31,312 bases of DNA, from contig JACMOT010000288.1 in NCBI GenBank assembly GCA_014377915.1, forward strand, positions 1 through 31,312, given 5' to 3'. The translations under genes were made by a program, and so were the position numbers. Every line of letters begins with the position of its first letter. Position 1 is the stretch's first letter. Of the stretch, positions 8,825 to 16,981 are shown in pieces. The notes under the pieces are model-generated. The model saw only the letters and a program-made list of their open reading frames with translations. It did no database searches and was not told the DNA's origin. The DNA is from Tardiphaga sp. GTDB lineage: Bacteria > Pseudomonadota > Alphaproteobacteria > Rhizobiales > Xanthobacteraceae.

Positions 8825-9012
8825 GATTAGCTGATCGCCCCTTAGGACCTTGATTCACTTGATTTTATTGGGAAAAATCCAATTCCGCTGCGCGCGATCG
8901 CCGCAGCGCAATAGCGAGTTCAAAGATATCCACCTTGCATGCGACAGACCGCTCTGGTGAGGTGCCGCCAGATGGACAAAAGCGTCGCCAAAAGCGTCCC
9001 ACCGGAGTGAGC

Positions 9013-9636
9013 ATGCCGCAACAGATCGACTATTATTTTTCGCTGCCGTCGCCCTGGGCCTATATCGGCCACACGCTCTTCCGTGAAATCGTAAGTGCTT
9101 ATGATCTCAAGGTGAATCACAAGCCGGTGTTTCTTGGCGAATTGTTCGCGGAAACCGGTGGCTTGCCGCTCGGCAAGCGCCACCCGGTGCGGCAACGCTA
9201 CCGGATGCTGGAATTGCAGCGCTGGCGCGACCGCCGCGGTCTCGATTTCCATCTGCAACCAAAGCATTGGCCGTTCGACGCCCGACTCCCCGACGGTCTG
9301 GTGGTCGCTGCCATCGAGGCCGGCTTCGATCCCGATCCATTGCTGCGTCGCGCCTTTCCGGCGGTCTGGGAAGCGCAGCTGAACCTCGCGGATCCCTCGG
9401 TATTGATAGAGCTTGCCGATGATTCGGGGCTGCCCGGCAGGCAATTGGTGGAGCGGGCGGCAGCCGACGAGATTGGCGTCATCTATGAGCAGAACCGCCA
9501 GGATGCGCTGGCTGCCGACGTGTTCGGCTCGCCGGCCTATGTGCTGAACGGCGAAGTGTTCTGGGGCCAGGACCGGATCGAATTGCTGGCCGACGCGTTG
9601 AAAAGCAAGCGTGCGCCCCACAAGTCCCAGGTGTAG
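9013..9636 (+). CDS. 2-hydroxychromene-2-carboxylate isomerase family protein (DsbA/kappa-GST fold)
   Basis: A 207-residue protein of the NahD-like branch of the DsbA superfamily. The N-terminal strand ends in SLPSPWAYIG, where the family's catalytic or glutathione-contacting serine is S13. The C-terminal thioredoxin-fold segment contains the cis-proline loop VFGSPAYVLNGEVFWGQDR. Family members catalyse glutathione-dependent isomerisation in naphthalene breakdown, but most genomic copies lie outside aromatic pathways, as here, so the substrate is open. The ATG at 9013 has GGAG five bases upstream; a GTG two codons earlier is also possible. It is divergent from the atp operon. Confidence 0.88.
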   Translation: MPQQIDYYFSLPSPWAYIGHTLFREIVSAYDLKVNHKPVFLGELFAETGGLPLGKRHPVRQRYRMLELQRWRDRRGLDFHLQPKHWPFDARLPDGLVVAAIEAGFDPDPLLRRAFPAVWEAQLNLADPSVLIELADDSGLPGRQLVERAAADEIGVIYEQNRQDALAADVFGSPAYVLNGEVFWGQDRIELLADALKSKRAPHKSQV

Positions 9637-9666
9637 GCGAGCCGGGTGAAGCCGCGGAGCCTTCTC

Positions 9667-10161
9667 ATGAAAACGACCGTTGCCGGCATTATGATGGTGT
9701 TGGTCGCCGCGGCGGCGATCAGAGGCGCTTCCGCGCAGGGCAGGCCGGACAGCGAAAATGGCCGTTACGTGTTGTCGGCGGTGGTCGATGGCGTGGTGAT
9801 CCGGCTCGATACAAGCAGCGGCGCGGTTTCCACTTGCGCCGACAAGGGCAGCGGCTGGGCCTGTTACGCCGTGCCTGACGAGCGTGCCGCGCTCGATACC
9901 GAGATCGGCCGGCTGCAAAAGGAAAATGGATCGCTGCGGGCGCAACTCGCCGCACGCGGCCCCGACGTCGCCGGCAAGACCGAGGAGGCGCTGCCGAAGC
10001 AGGATGCGCTGAAGCCAAAGCCGGACGTCGAGCGAAAACTAGAGATCCCGCTGCCGAGCGACCGCGATATCGACCGCGTGATGTCGTTTGTGGAAAACGC
10101 CTGGCGCAAGCTGGTCGATCTCGCCGGTCGCTTGCAGCGTGACGCCGACGGCAAGATCTGA
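9667..10161 (+). CDS. Secreted/periplasmic protein with short coiled coil, function unknown
   Basis: A 164-residue protein with a clear Sec signal (MKTTVAGIMMVLVAAAAIRGASAQ, cleavage likely after ASA). A small globular part follows (about 25-70, with a Cys pair in STCADKGSGWACYAV), then a coiled coil (about 75-95, LDTEIGRLQKENGSLRAQL), a Pro/Lys-rich linker, and a final amphipathic helix containing the segment DRVMSFVENAWRKLVDLAGR. The ATG at 9667 is preferred over the GTG at 9646 because a GGAG lies 7 nt upstream and it gives a normal signal peptide. It begins 30 nt after the isomerase gene, so probably shares its transcript. No named family recognised. Confidence 0.75.
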   Translation: MKTTVAGIMMVLVAAAAIRGASAQGRPDSENGRYVLSAVVDGVVIRLDTSSGAVSTCADKGSGWACYAVPDERAALDTEIGRLQKENGSLRAQLAARGPDVAGKTEEALPKQDALKPKPDVERKLEIPLPSDRDIDRVMSFVENAWRKLVDLAGRLQRDADGKI

Positions 10162-10249
10162 GGCTGCTCGCAATGACGGCTGCCGCTCTCGTCCAGGGGA
10201 ACGCGACCGGGAAATTGGGTTCAATCGTCATCCATCGGTCAGGCCTGTC

Positions 10250-10720
10250 ATGACCTCAAAATCCATCACCCGCTCCGTGCCGTCCTTGGTCAGCGCCGCC
10301 AGCGTCGTGTCGGCCCTGATGCGGGTCCAGACTCGGGGCGCCGGCTTCCTCGACCTGACCGGCGAGGTCGCCAAATTCATCGCCGAGGCGGGTGCGCGCG
10401 AGGGCGCGCTGACGGTGTTCATCCGCCACACTTCGGCATCGCTGACCATCCAGGAAAATGCCGACCCGTCGGTGCTGGTCGATCTGATGACGGTTCTCGA
10501 TCGTCTCGCGCCGCGGGATTTTCACTGGACCCATGACACCGAGGGCCCCGACGACATGCCGGCGCATGTCCGCACCATGCTGACCGCGACCTCGTTGCAG
10601 GTCCCGGTGCTGTCCAGCGAACTCGCGCTGGGTACTTGGCAGGCGATCTATCTGATCGAACACCGCCGCCGCCCGCACCAACGCGAGATCGTGCTGCAAT
10701 TTGTTGGGGCGGCGGGGTAG
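10250..10720 (+). CDS. yjbQ: YjbQ/UPF0047 family protein (secondary thiamine-phosphate synthase-like)
   Basis: A 156-residue protein with the conserved UPF0047 blocks: FIRHTSASLTIQENADPSV, WTHDTEGPDDMPAHVRTMLT and ALGTWQAIYLIEHRRRPHQR. The conserved His and Glu/Asp residues form the presumed metal site. YjbQ of E. coli has weak thiamine-phosphate synthase activity, but its physiological role is unsettled. The ATG at 10250 has no good ribosome-binding site; a start at residue 24 (the ATG in the segment SALMRVQTRGAGFLDL) would give a length nearer the compact family members. The function is stated by family only. Confidence 0.88.
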   Translation: MTSKSITRSVPSLVSAASVVSALMRVQTRGAGFLDLTGEVAKFIAEAGAREGALTVFIRHTSASLTIQENADPSVLVDLMTVLDRLAPRDFHWTHDTEGPDDMPAHVRTMLTATSLQVPVLSSELALGTWQAIYLIEHRRRPHQREIVLQFVGAAG

Positions 10721-10741
10721 TGCGGTTGGCTCGACGCGCAG

Positions 10742-10774
10742 GGTGGGTTTCGGCGCAAGCGCGCCTAACCCACC
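10742..10774. repeat. Intergenic palindromic repeat (GGTGGGTT/AACCCACC type)
   Basis: Inverted arms GGTGGGTT (10742-10749) and AACCCACC (10767-10774) enclose a second stem, GGCGC (10752-10756) with GCGCC (10761-10765). Elements of this form, a GTGGGTTA/TAACCCAC palindrome around a GC core, are a common intergenic repeat in Bradyrhizobium and relatives (general knowledge). It sits between the convergent yjbQ and transporter genes. Confidence 0.55.
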
Positions 10775-10795
10775 TTTCAACTCCTCATAAGACAA

Positions 10796-10829
10796 CAAAA
10801 AACCGGCCGCGGATTGCTCCGCGGCCGGT
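10796..10829 (-). terminator. Terminator of the MHS transporter gene
   Basis: A perfect 12-bp stem, 10802-10813 with 10818-10829, has a TTGC loop. On the minus strand it is followed by a run of T residues. It lies 17 nt past the transporter stop codon. Confidence 0.88.
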
Positions 10830-10846
10830 GATGGCAAGATGCGCGA

Positions 10847-12535
10847 TCAGTCCTTGCTGATGTCGACGTCCTTGGTTTCCGGCAGGAAGAAGAAGCCGAC
10901 CACCGCGGTAATCGTCGCGAAGGCGATCGGGTACCACAGGCCGGCATAGATATCGCCGGTCGAGGCCACGATCGCGAACGAGGTCGCCGGCAGCAGGCCG
11001 CCGAACCAGCCATTGCCGATGTGGTAGGGCAGCGACATCGAGGTGTAGCGGATGCGAGTCGGGAACAGTTCCACCAGCAGCGCCGCGATCGGGCCGTAGA
11101 CCATGGTGACAAACAGCACCAGGACGAACAGCAGACCGATCACCGCCGCGACCTGCGGACGGAAGATGTCGAACGGATGTGCCATCTTCACGATCTGTGC
11201 GTCACCCACCTTCGGGTAGCCCGCCGCTTGCACCGCCGCCAGCACCGCGGGGTTGGAAGCGGCCGCGGTGTAGGGCACGATGTTGCCGTTGACGTTGACC
11301 TTGACACCGGAGCCGGCCGGGCCAGTCGAGGTCGAATACTTCACTGAAGACTGCGCCAGATTGGCCCGCGCGGTGTCGCTCGGCGTGGTGAACACGCGGG
11401 TGCCGACCGGATTGAACAGATCGCCGCACAGAGCGGGGTCCGAGACAACCTCGACCTTGACGGTCTCGATCGCCTTTTCCAGCGTCGGGTTGGCGTTGCT
11501 GGTGATCATCCGGAAGATCGGGAAGAAGGTCAACGCCGCGATCAGGCAGCCCGCCAGGATGATCGGCTTGCGGCCGATCTTGTCGGACAGGGCACCCCAG
11601 AAGATGAAGAAGCCGGTGCCGAGCAGCAGCGACCACGCGATCAGCAGGTTGGCGGTGTAGCCGTCGACCTTGAGGATCGATTGCATGAAGAACAGCGCGT
11701 AGAACTGGCCGGTGTACCAGACCACGCCCTGACCCATGGTGGCGCCGACAAGGGCAATAACGACGATCTTGGCGTTGCCCCAGTTGCCGAATGATTCGGT
11801 CAGCGGCGATTTCGAGCCCTTGCCCTCTTCCTTCATCTTCGTGAAGACCGGGGATTCGTTCAGCCGCAGCCGTATCCAGACCGAAACGCCCAGCAGCAGC
11901 ACGGAAAACAGGAATGGAACGCGCCAGCCCCAGGACGCGAATTCCGGTTCGCCCAGAATCGTGCGGGTGAACAGGATGACCAGCAGCGACAGGAATAGCC
12001 CCAGCGTCGCCGTGGTCTGGATGAACGACGTGTAGTAGCCGCGTTTGCCGTGTGGCGAATGCTCCGCCACATAGGTGGCCGCGCCGCCATATTCGCCGCC
12101 AAGCGCCAGGCCCTGCAGCAGGCGCAGCGAGATCAGGATGATCGGCGCCGCGATGCCGATGGTCGCGGCATTGGGCAGCAGGCCGACGATGAAGGTCGAC
12201 AGGCCCATGATCAGGATGGTGACGAGGAAGGTGTATTTGCGGCCGACGAGGTCACCGACCCGGCCGAACACGATGGCGCCGAACGGGCGCACGATGAAGC
12301 CGGCGGCGAAGGCCAGCAGCGCGAAGATGTCGCGGGTTGCCTGGTTGAACATCGGCAGCTTGGTCGCGGGATCGATCACGCCGAAGAACTGCGCGCCGAT
12401 GATGCCGGCGAGCGAGCCGAACAGATAAAAGTCGTACCATTCGAAAACGGTGCCGAGCGAGGATGCGAAGATGACGAAACGTTCGTCCTTCGTCATTCCG
12501 GCTGCCTTCGGTGATGTGGCGGCTAGTGTCGACAT
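10847..12535 (-). CDS. MHS-type MFS transporter with a large inserted extracytoplasmic loop
   Basis: A 562-residue major facilitator of the metabolite:H+ symporter group. Family signatures are visible: FEWYDFYLFG (31-40), GRVGDLVGRK (91-100), LRLLQGLALGGEYGGA (138-152) and the second motif GALSDKIGRKP (314-324). Usual members are about 430-450 residues; here about 115 extra residues (roughly 345-460) lie between the helix after GRKP and the next one, on the predicted periplasmic side. The segment is Ala/Val/Asn-rich and contains one Cys (370). The ATG at 12535 is preceded by GGGGAG; a longer start at 12628 lacks family similarity. It is divergent from the crbR-like regulator, so it may be its target. 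Substrate unknown; a carboxylate is plausible. Confidence 0.9.
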   Translation of the reverse strand: MSTLAATSPKAAGMTKDERFVIFASSLGTVFEWYDFYLFGSLAGIIGAQFFGVIDPATKLPMFNQATRDIFALLAFAAGFIVRPFGAIVFGRVGDLVGRKYTFLVTILIMGLSTFIVGLLPNAATIGIAAPIILISLRLLQGLALGGEYGGAATYVAEHSPHGKRGYYTSFIQTTATLGLFLSLLVILFTRTILGEPEFASWGWRVPFLFSVLLLGVSVWIRLRLNESPVFTKMKEEGKGSKSPLTESFGNWGNAKIVVIALVGATMGQGVVWYTGQFYALFFMQSILKVDGYTANLLIAWSLLLGTGFFIFWGALSDKIGRKPIILAGCLIAALTFFPIFRMITSNANPTLEKAIETVKVEVVSDPALCGDLFNPVGTRVFTTPSDTARANLAQSSVKYSTSTGPAGSGVKVNVNGNIVPYTAAASNPAVLAAVQAAGYPKVGDAQIVKMAHPFDIFRPQVAAVIGLLFVLVLFVTMVYGPIAALLVELFPTRIRYTSMSLPYHIGNGWFGGLLPATSFAIVASTGDIYAGLWYPIAFATITAVVGFFFLPETKDVDISKD

Positions 12536-12883
12536 GTGCGAATCGCTCCCCGATATGTTGCTAGATCTCGCTTGCCGCGCCGAACTCGTGTCGGCTTTGG
12601 GCGGCAGCTTCGGGTCGCAAGGTAACATCGCGGTGAAAGGCGTCCCAATACGACTTTAGGCCCTTTCAAGGCCATTTCCGCATTGGGCCCGCGCCGCATT
12701 GTCGCGGTATGGGGCGTGGTACGCGGGTGCGACGCAGCACGCCGCCGTTCACCAATTTACCGCGTGGCAGCATTGGACTCTTGCCAGACGCGTGGCGGCA
12801 GAGGACACTTGTGTCGAGAACGCGGTTTCGCGTGGAATTTCAGTCCGGTCGCGGCGTATTGCCGACCTTTTGCGTGGATCTCG
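12536..12883. other. Divergent intergenic region between transporter and response regulator
   Basis: These 348 nt carry no convincing gene. They must hold the promoters of both flanking genes. The only striking site is a palindrome with arms GACAC and GTGTC and a TT spacer (12804-12815), about 70 nt before the regulator start. No sigma-70 pair of good quality stands out. Confidence 0.5.
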
Positions 12884-13561
12884 ATGTCGGTTGTTACCAG
12901 CCTACGGCTCATCATCGCCGACGATCATCCGCTGTTTCGCGGTGCGCTGCGACAGGCGGTGTCCAGCGTGTTGCCCGAGGCCCGGATCGATGAAACCGGA
13001 ACCTTCGAGGATCTCACCGCGATGCTGGAACAGGATTCCGATGTCGATTTGATTCTGCTCGACCTTTCGATGCCCGGCATATCGGGTTTTTCCGGGTTGA
13101 TCTATTTGCGCGCGCAATATCCGGCGATTCCGGTGGTGATTGTTTCCGCCAGCGACGATGTCGGCACGATTCGCCAGTCGCTCGATTTCGGCGCCTCCGG
13201 CTTCATCCCGAAGCGCTTCGGCGTCGATACCTTGCGCGACGCGGTTCTCCGGGTGATGGATGGCGACGTCTGGATCCCGCCGGACATCGACATCAGCGCC
13301 GCCGTCGATCCGGAAATGACCAAATTGCGTGACCGTCTGGTGACGCTGACGCCGCAGCAGGTCCGCGTGCTGATGATGCTGTCACAAGGTCTGCTGAACA
13401 AACAGATCGCCTATGAGCTCACGGTGTCGGAAGCGACCATCAAGGCGCATGTCTCCGCGATCCTGCAGAAGCTCGGCGTCGAAAGCCGCACCCAGGCGGT
13501 GATCGCCGCCGCCAAGATCGCCACCGGCCAGTGGCGCCAGAATGAAGCCGCGTCGCAGTAA
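12884..13561 (+). CDS. LuxR/NarL-type response regulator, CrbR-like
   Basis: A 225-residue two-component regulator. The receiver domain (about 7-125) has the acidic pair DD (13-14), phospho-acceptor D60 in LILLDLSMPG, and conserved K110 in SGFIPK. The LuxR helix-turn-helix (about 150-212) contains LTPQQVRVLMMLSQGLLNKQ and SEATIKAHVSAILQKLGV. The sequence style matches regulators paired with SSF-linked kinases (CrbR), which control acetyl-CoA synthetase and acetate uptake in other Proteobacteria. The likely partner is the kinase encoded at 17099-20617 on the other strand, now separated by a three-gene cassette. The ATG at 12884 is chosen because the receiver fold begins right after it; the ribosome-binding site is weak. 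Confidence 0.88.
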   Translation: MSVVTSLRLIIADDHPLFRGALRQAVSSVLPEARIDETGTFEDLTAMLEQDSDVDLILLDLSMPGISGFSGLIYLRAQYPAIPVVIVSASDDVGTIRQSLDFGASGFIPKRFGVDTLRDAVLRVMDGDVWIPPDIDISAAVDPEMTKLRDRLVTLTPQQVRVLMMLSQGLLNKQIAYELTVSEATIKAHVSAILQKLGVESRTQAVIAAAKIATGQWRQNEAASQ

Positions 13562-13594
13562 ATTCAGGCGCTGTCAGGCCGGGACGCGGCGGAC
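13561..13594. repeat. Left-edge copy of a short repeat flanking the LysR-MFS-lactonase cassette
   Basis: AATTCAGGC (13561-13569), beginning on the last base of the crbR stop codon, and CGGCGGAC (13587-13594) both recur in the same order near 16982-17023, at the other edge of the cassette. The intervening bases differ. Confidence 0.4.
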
Positions 13595-13656
13595 GGCAAT
13601 GCCAGATGACGCAGGCCCGGAAGCCCGCGATTGCCTGCATTGCCAGACGGCACCAA

Positions 13657-14604
13657 TCAGGCCGTCGTCCCGCCGTCCTGTGGCCTCGCGCTGTTCGACA
13701 ACTCGCCGCGGATGATATGTTCCCGCACGACATTTTCGAATTCCGAAATGAATGCATCGGCAAGACGAGACGTGGGACGATGCCTCGGCTTCAGCATTCG
13801 TCCGGTCATCGGAACGCGCGGCAGCAAAGGTTTCTTGATCAGATCCGAAAACATTCCGCCCAGCAATGCGAAGCCATCGACGATCGCGATGCCGGCGCCT
13901 GCTTGAACCAGGGAGCAGGCCGTCCAGGATTGGGTGACTTCGATGGCGATGTTGCGCCGTAGTCCCGCACTGTCAAACAGGGACTCCAGCAGGGCTCCGA
14001 TGGGCCGGCCGCTATTGAAGGAAATCAGCGGATGGGCCTGTAGCTGGCGGGCCTCGATGGCGGGGCATTTCGCGAGAACGTGTCCGTGCGGCATGACGCA
14101 GAACAACTCGGTCGAACAGAAATCCGACGCCACCGTGCTGCTGTCCTCCGCGGGGCTGAGTGCAAAACCGACATCGACTTTGTGGTCAGCGACAAATTCC
14201 ACGATTTCATGATTTAGCAGTGTTTCGAGCACCACGCGGGTGCGCGGCCGCGATTGCCGAAACCGTTCGATCGCTCTGCCGATCAGGCTGTTTCCGAACG
14301 AAGCCGAGGCCGCGACGGTCACCACCCCGCTTCGGGAATCGCGCAGATCGTGAGCCAGTCTGTTGACCGACTCCATCGCCGCAAAAGCCTTGATGAGTTC
14401 AGGCAGTAATTTGCGCGCCTCGATTGTCGGCGTGAGAATGCCGTGCGCCCGAATAAACAACTGAAATCCGAGTTGATCCTCGGCTTGCTGGAGGATTTTG
14501 CTCACGGCCGGCTGTGACACGTGCAGAAGGCGAGCCGCCTCCGTGACGCTCCCCGTTTCCATGACGGCGCGAAAAATCTCAAGCTGCCTGAAACGAGGGT
14601 TCAT
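13657..14604 (-). CDS. LysR family transcriptional regulator
   Basis: A 315-residue LysR-type regulator. The winged helix-turn-helix occupies about residues 4-63 (RQLEIFRAVMETGSVTEAA, LLHVSQPAVSKILQQAEDQL), and an effector-binding periplasmic-binding-protein fold follows (about 90-295). It is transcribed divergently from the MFS transporter and lactonase genes, the usual arrangement for a LysR regulator and its target operon. The effector would be the transported compound or its derivative; this is inference. The C-terminal tail (SARPQDGGTTA) is short and unstructured. Base composition is somewhat less GC-biased than the flanking housekeeping genes. Confidence 0.93.
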   Translation of the reverse strand: MNPRFRQLEIFRAVMETGSVTEAARLLHVSQPAVSKILQQAEDQLGFQLFIRAHGILTPTIEARKLLPELIKAFAAMESVNRLAHDLRDSRSGVVTVAASASFGNSLIGRAIERFRQSRPRTRVVLETLLNHEIVEFVADHKVDVGFALSPAEDSSTVASDFCSTELFCVMPHGHVLAKCPAIEARQLQAHPLISFNSGRPIGALLESLFDSAGLRRNIAIEVTQSWTACSLVQAGAGIAIVDGFALLGGMFSDLIKKPLLPRVPMTGRMLKPRHRPTSRLADAFISEFENVVREHIIRGELSNSARPQDGGTTA

Positions 14605-14615
14605 AACTTTTATCT

Positions 14616-14648
14616 ATGGGGTCAGTCATTTTTGGTATTTGACCTTAT
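14616..14648. promoter_or_regulatory. Candidate LysR operator in the divergent promoter region
   Basis: An imperfect inverted repeat, ATGGGGTCA (14616-14624) and TGACCTTAT (14640-14648), has 15 nt between the arms, with 7 of 9 positions pairing and GGTCA/TGACC perfect. It lies 12-44 nt upstream of the LysR start and 67-99 nt upstream of the MFS start. The region is AT-rich compared with its surroundings. Position and symmetry suit a LysR binding site, but no motif database was consulted. Confidence 0.45.
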
Positions 14649-14714
14649 GCCTTCGGGTTGAGCAACCTGTCGGCAAGCTCAAAGAGCAAATAAAAAAATC
14701 TGGGGGAGAAATTG

Positions 14715-15983
14715 ATGAAGGTCGGTCGCCGTCGATATTGGATCTATCTGCTGCTGTTCTGTCTGTCGGCGATCAATTATGTGGATCGCATTGCATTGTC
14801 GGTCTCGTCGCAAGCGATTGCGAAGGAATTCGACCTCTCCCCGGTGGCGCTTGGCTACCTGTTTTCCTCCTTTTTGTGGACCTACATCCTCTGCCTGCTG
14901 CCGATGGGCATGCTGGTTGACCGCTACGGTACGCGCATTTCAAACGCGGTCAGTATTTCGGTGTGGTCGATCGCGACCATGCTGACCGGCGCCGCCGGCA
15001 GCTTCTCGGCCCTGATCGCGACCCGCCTGGCGATGGGGGCGGGTGAAGCGTCCACATTCCCTGCCGGCATCCGCACCATCCGCGAATGGGTGCCAGTCGG
15101 CGAGCGGGGCGTTGCTACCGCGATTTTCAACAGCGGTTCCTATGCGGGCCCGGCGTTCGGTGCGATCTTTCTAGCCTGGATATCCAGCATCTGGGGATGG
15201 CGTGGTTCTTTCGTCATTGCCGGCGCGATCGGGTTCGTCTGGCTCGCAGCCTGGCTGATCTGGTTTAACAAGCCCGAAAAAGTGAGCTGGCTCGGGGCCG
15301 AAGAGCGCCTGAAAATATTGAGCGAACGCGACGTCGTTGAAAAGACCGTGACCGTCACGGGCAGTGCGTCGAAGCTTCGCGATCTGCTGCGCGAGAAATC
15401 AATGTGGGGCCTGGCACTGACCCAGGGGTGCGCGGTGTATACGCAATATCTGTTTCTGACCTGGCTGCCGAGCTATCTGCAGGCGACACGCGACATATCG
15501 ATTCTGAAAACCGGACTTTATACGGCCATATCCTACGGCCTGGCGGTTATCCTGGGAATTGCACTGGGCCGATTGAGCGACCTCATTCTCACCCCGGCGA
15601 CCGTACGGCAGGGCGGCCGCCGCAAGATGGTGGTGATCATGATGCTGTGCTCGTCGATCATCCTGGCGGCGCCGTTCGTGTCGTCAGTCTGGGGAATCGT
15701 TGCGCTGGTCACGGTTTCGCTGACCGGTATTTCGACGGCTATCTCGATGAATTTTGCGCTTGCTAACGACCTGCTGCGTAACCCGCATGATGCCGGAAAA
15801 GCGACGAGCATCATGGTCGTCGGCGGCAATGTCTTCGGCGTGATGGCACCTATCGTCACTGGTTACGTCATTGTCGGGTCCGGCGGATATGGCTGGGCGT
15901 TCGGCTTGGCCGGCATTCTATTGCTGATCGGGGCCGTGATTTCCCTGACCCTGACGCGGCAACCAATTGGCGTATCCTCCTGA
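14715..15983 (+). CDS. MFS transporter, anion:cation symporter (ACS) family
   Basis: A 422-residue transporter with twelve predicted helices. The N-terminal NYVDRIALSV (21-30), motif A GMLVDRYGTR (65-74) and the segment RLAMGAGEASTFPAGIRTI are characteristic of the ACS family, which imports organic anions such as hexuronates, galactonate, tartrate or phthalate. The ATG at 14715 follows GGGGGAGAA at good distance; a TTG one codon before is unlikely. The lactonase gene starts 40 nt after its stop, so they form an operon, under the divergent LysR regulator. A sugar acid or its lactone is the likely cargo (inference). Confidence 0.92.
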   Translation: MKVGRRRYWIYLLLFCLSAINYVDRIALSVSSQAIAKEFDLSPVALGYLFSSFLWTYILCLLPMGMLVDRYGTRISNAVSISVWSIATMLTGAAGSFSALIATRLAMGAGEASTFPAGIRTIREWVPVGERGVATAIFNSGSYAGPAFGAIFLAWISSIWGWRGSFVIAGAIGFVWLAAWLIWFNKPEKVSWLGAEERLKILSERDVVEKTVTVTGSASKLRDLLREKSMWGLALTQGCAVYTQYLFLTWLPSYLQATRDISILKTGLYTAISYGLAVILGIALGRLSDLILTPATVRQGGRRKMVVIMMLCSSIILAAPFVSSVWGIVALVTVSLTGISTAISMNFALANDLLRNPHDAGKATSIMVVGGNVFGVMAPIVTGYVIVGSGGYGWAFGLAGILLLIGAVISLTLTRQPIGVSS

Positions 15984-16023
15984 TCGCAATGTCTTCTTTC
16001 AACACTTGACCGGGAACCAGACC

Positions 16024-16941
16024 ATGTTCGCTCCTCCGAAGAACATTGAAACTGAAGTGTTTACCCGGCTCCCTGATGAGTTTCGGGGAAGTGATCCCGA
16101 TAATGAATGGGTGGCGGCGCAGCCGGCCGGCGGCCCTTCCGATTCGTTGCTCGAAGGGCCGTCGTTCGATCGCGAGGGAAATCTGTGGTGTGTCGATATC
16201 CCCAACGGACGGATCTTTCGAATCTCGCCGCAGGGCCGGTTCGAAGTTGTTTGCCAATATGACGGCTGGCCAAACGGATTGAAGATCCACCGTGATGGCA
16301 GGGTGTTCGTCGCCGACTACAAGAACGGCATCATGTTGCTCGACCCGGTCAGCGGCAAGATCAGTCCGTATCTCGTTCGTGCCAACCTGGAGCGGTTCAA
16401 GGCCATCAACGACCTGTTTTTCGCGCGCAATGGCGACCTGTATTTCACCGACCAGGGAATGACCGGTCTTCACGATCCAAGCGGGCGCGTGTTTCGTCTG
16501 CGTCCCGATGGTCAGGTCGATTGTCTGCTGGACAATGTGCCGAGTCCGAATGGCATCGTGATGAATCTCGACGAGACGATGCTGTACGTCGCAGTCACGC
16601 GCGGCAATTGCGTCTGGCGCGTTCCGTTACGCCGCGACGGCGGCGTCGCGAAAGTTGGAATCTACATTCAACTTTCCGGCGGATGGGGTGGTCCGGACGG
16701 CCTCGCGCTGGATGCCAAGGGCGGGCTGGCTGTCTCCCACGTCGGGCTTGGCTCCGTTTGGATTTTCGATGCACGGGGCGAACCACAGTACCGCGTGCGG
16801 TCATGCGCCGGCAATCACACGACCAACATCGCCTATGGCGGGCCCGACGGATGCTCGCTTTACATCACCGAGTCCGGAAGCGGCAGCATCCTGAAGGCGA
16901 AACTGGAAACGCCGGGCAACATGATGTTTTCCCACTCGTGA
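16024..16941 (+). CDS. SMP-30/gluconolactonase/LRE family lactonase
   Basis: A 305-residue six-bladed beta-propeller of the SMP-30 family, which hydrolyses sugar lactones with one divalent metal ion. The metal ligands can be picked out: E44 in LLEGPSFD, N176 in PSPNGI and D225 in GGPDGLALD, with N129-D130 (IND) near the substrate. Repeated FxxxxG/xGxLYFTD blades are visible (for example ARNGDLYFTDQG). The ATG at 16024 gives a normal family N-terminus; an upstream TTG would overlap the transporter gene. Paired with an anion transporter it probably opens an aldonolactone after uptake. The exact sugar cannot be read from sequence. Confidence 0.9.
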   Translation: MFAPPKNIETEVFTRLPDEFRGSDPDNEWVAAQPAGGPSDSLLEGPSFDREGNLWCVDIPNGRIFRISPQGRFEVVCQYDGWPNGLKIHRDGRVFVADYKNGIMLLDPVSGKISPYLVRANLERFKAINDLFFARNGDLYFTDQGMTGLHDPSGRVFRLRPDGQVDCLLDNVPSPNGIVMNLDETMLYVAVTRGNCVWRVPLRRDGGVAKVGIYIQLSGGWGGPDGLALDAKGGLAVSHVGLGSVWIFDARGEPQYRVRSCAGNHTTNIAYGGPDGCSLYITESGSGSILKAKLETPGNMMFSHS

Positions 16942-16981
16942 AATAACTTTGTCGCAGCACGCTGTTGATCCCGGGCGCGCC

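Noticed and set aside
12804..12815. GACAC-TT-GTGTC palindrome as a response-regulator binding site
   Set aside because: Arms of five bases in a GC-rich region can arise by chance and no second copy was seen, so it is mentioned only in the intergenic entry.
12683..12883. Longer N-terminus for the response regulator
   Set aside because: The additional 67 residues have no similarity to receiver proteins and would use divergent promoter DNA as coding sequence.
14610..14619. TTATCTATGG resembling a BioR box (TTATMKATAA)
   Set aside because: It matches only 8 of 10 positions and lies between a LysR gene and a sugar-acid operon, far from bioB.
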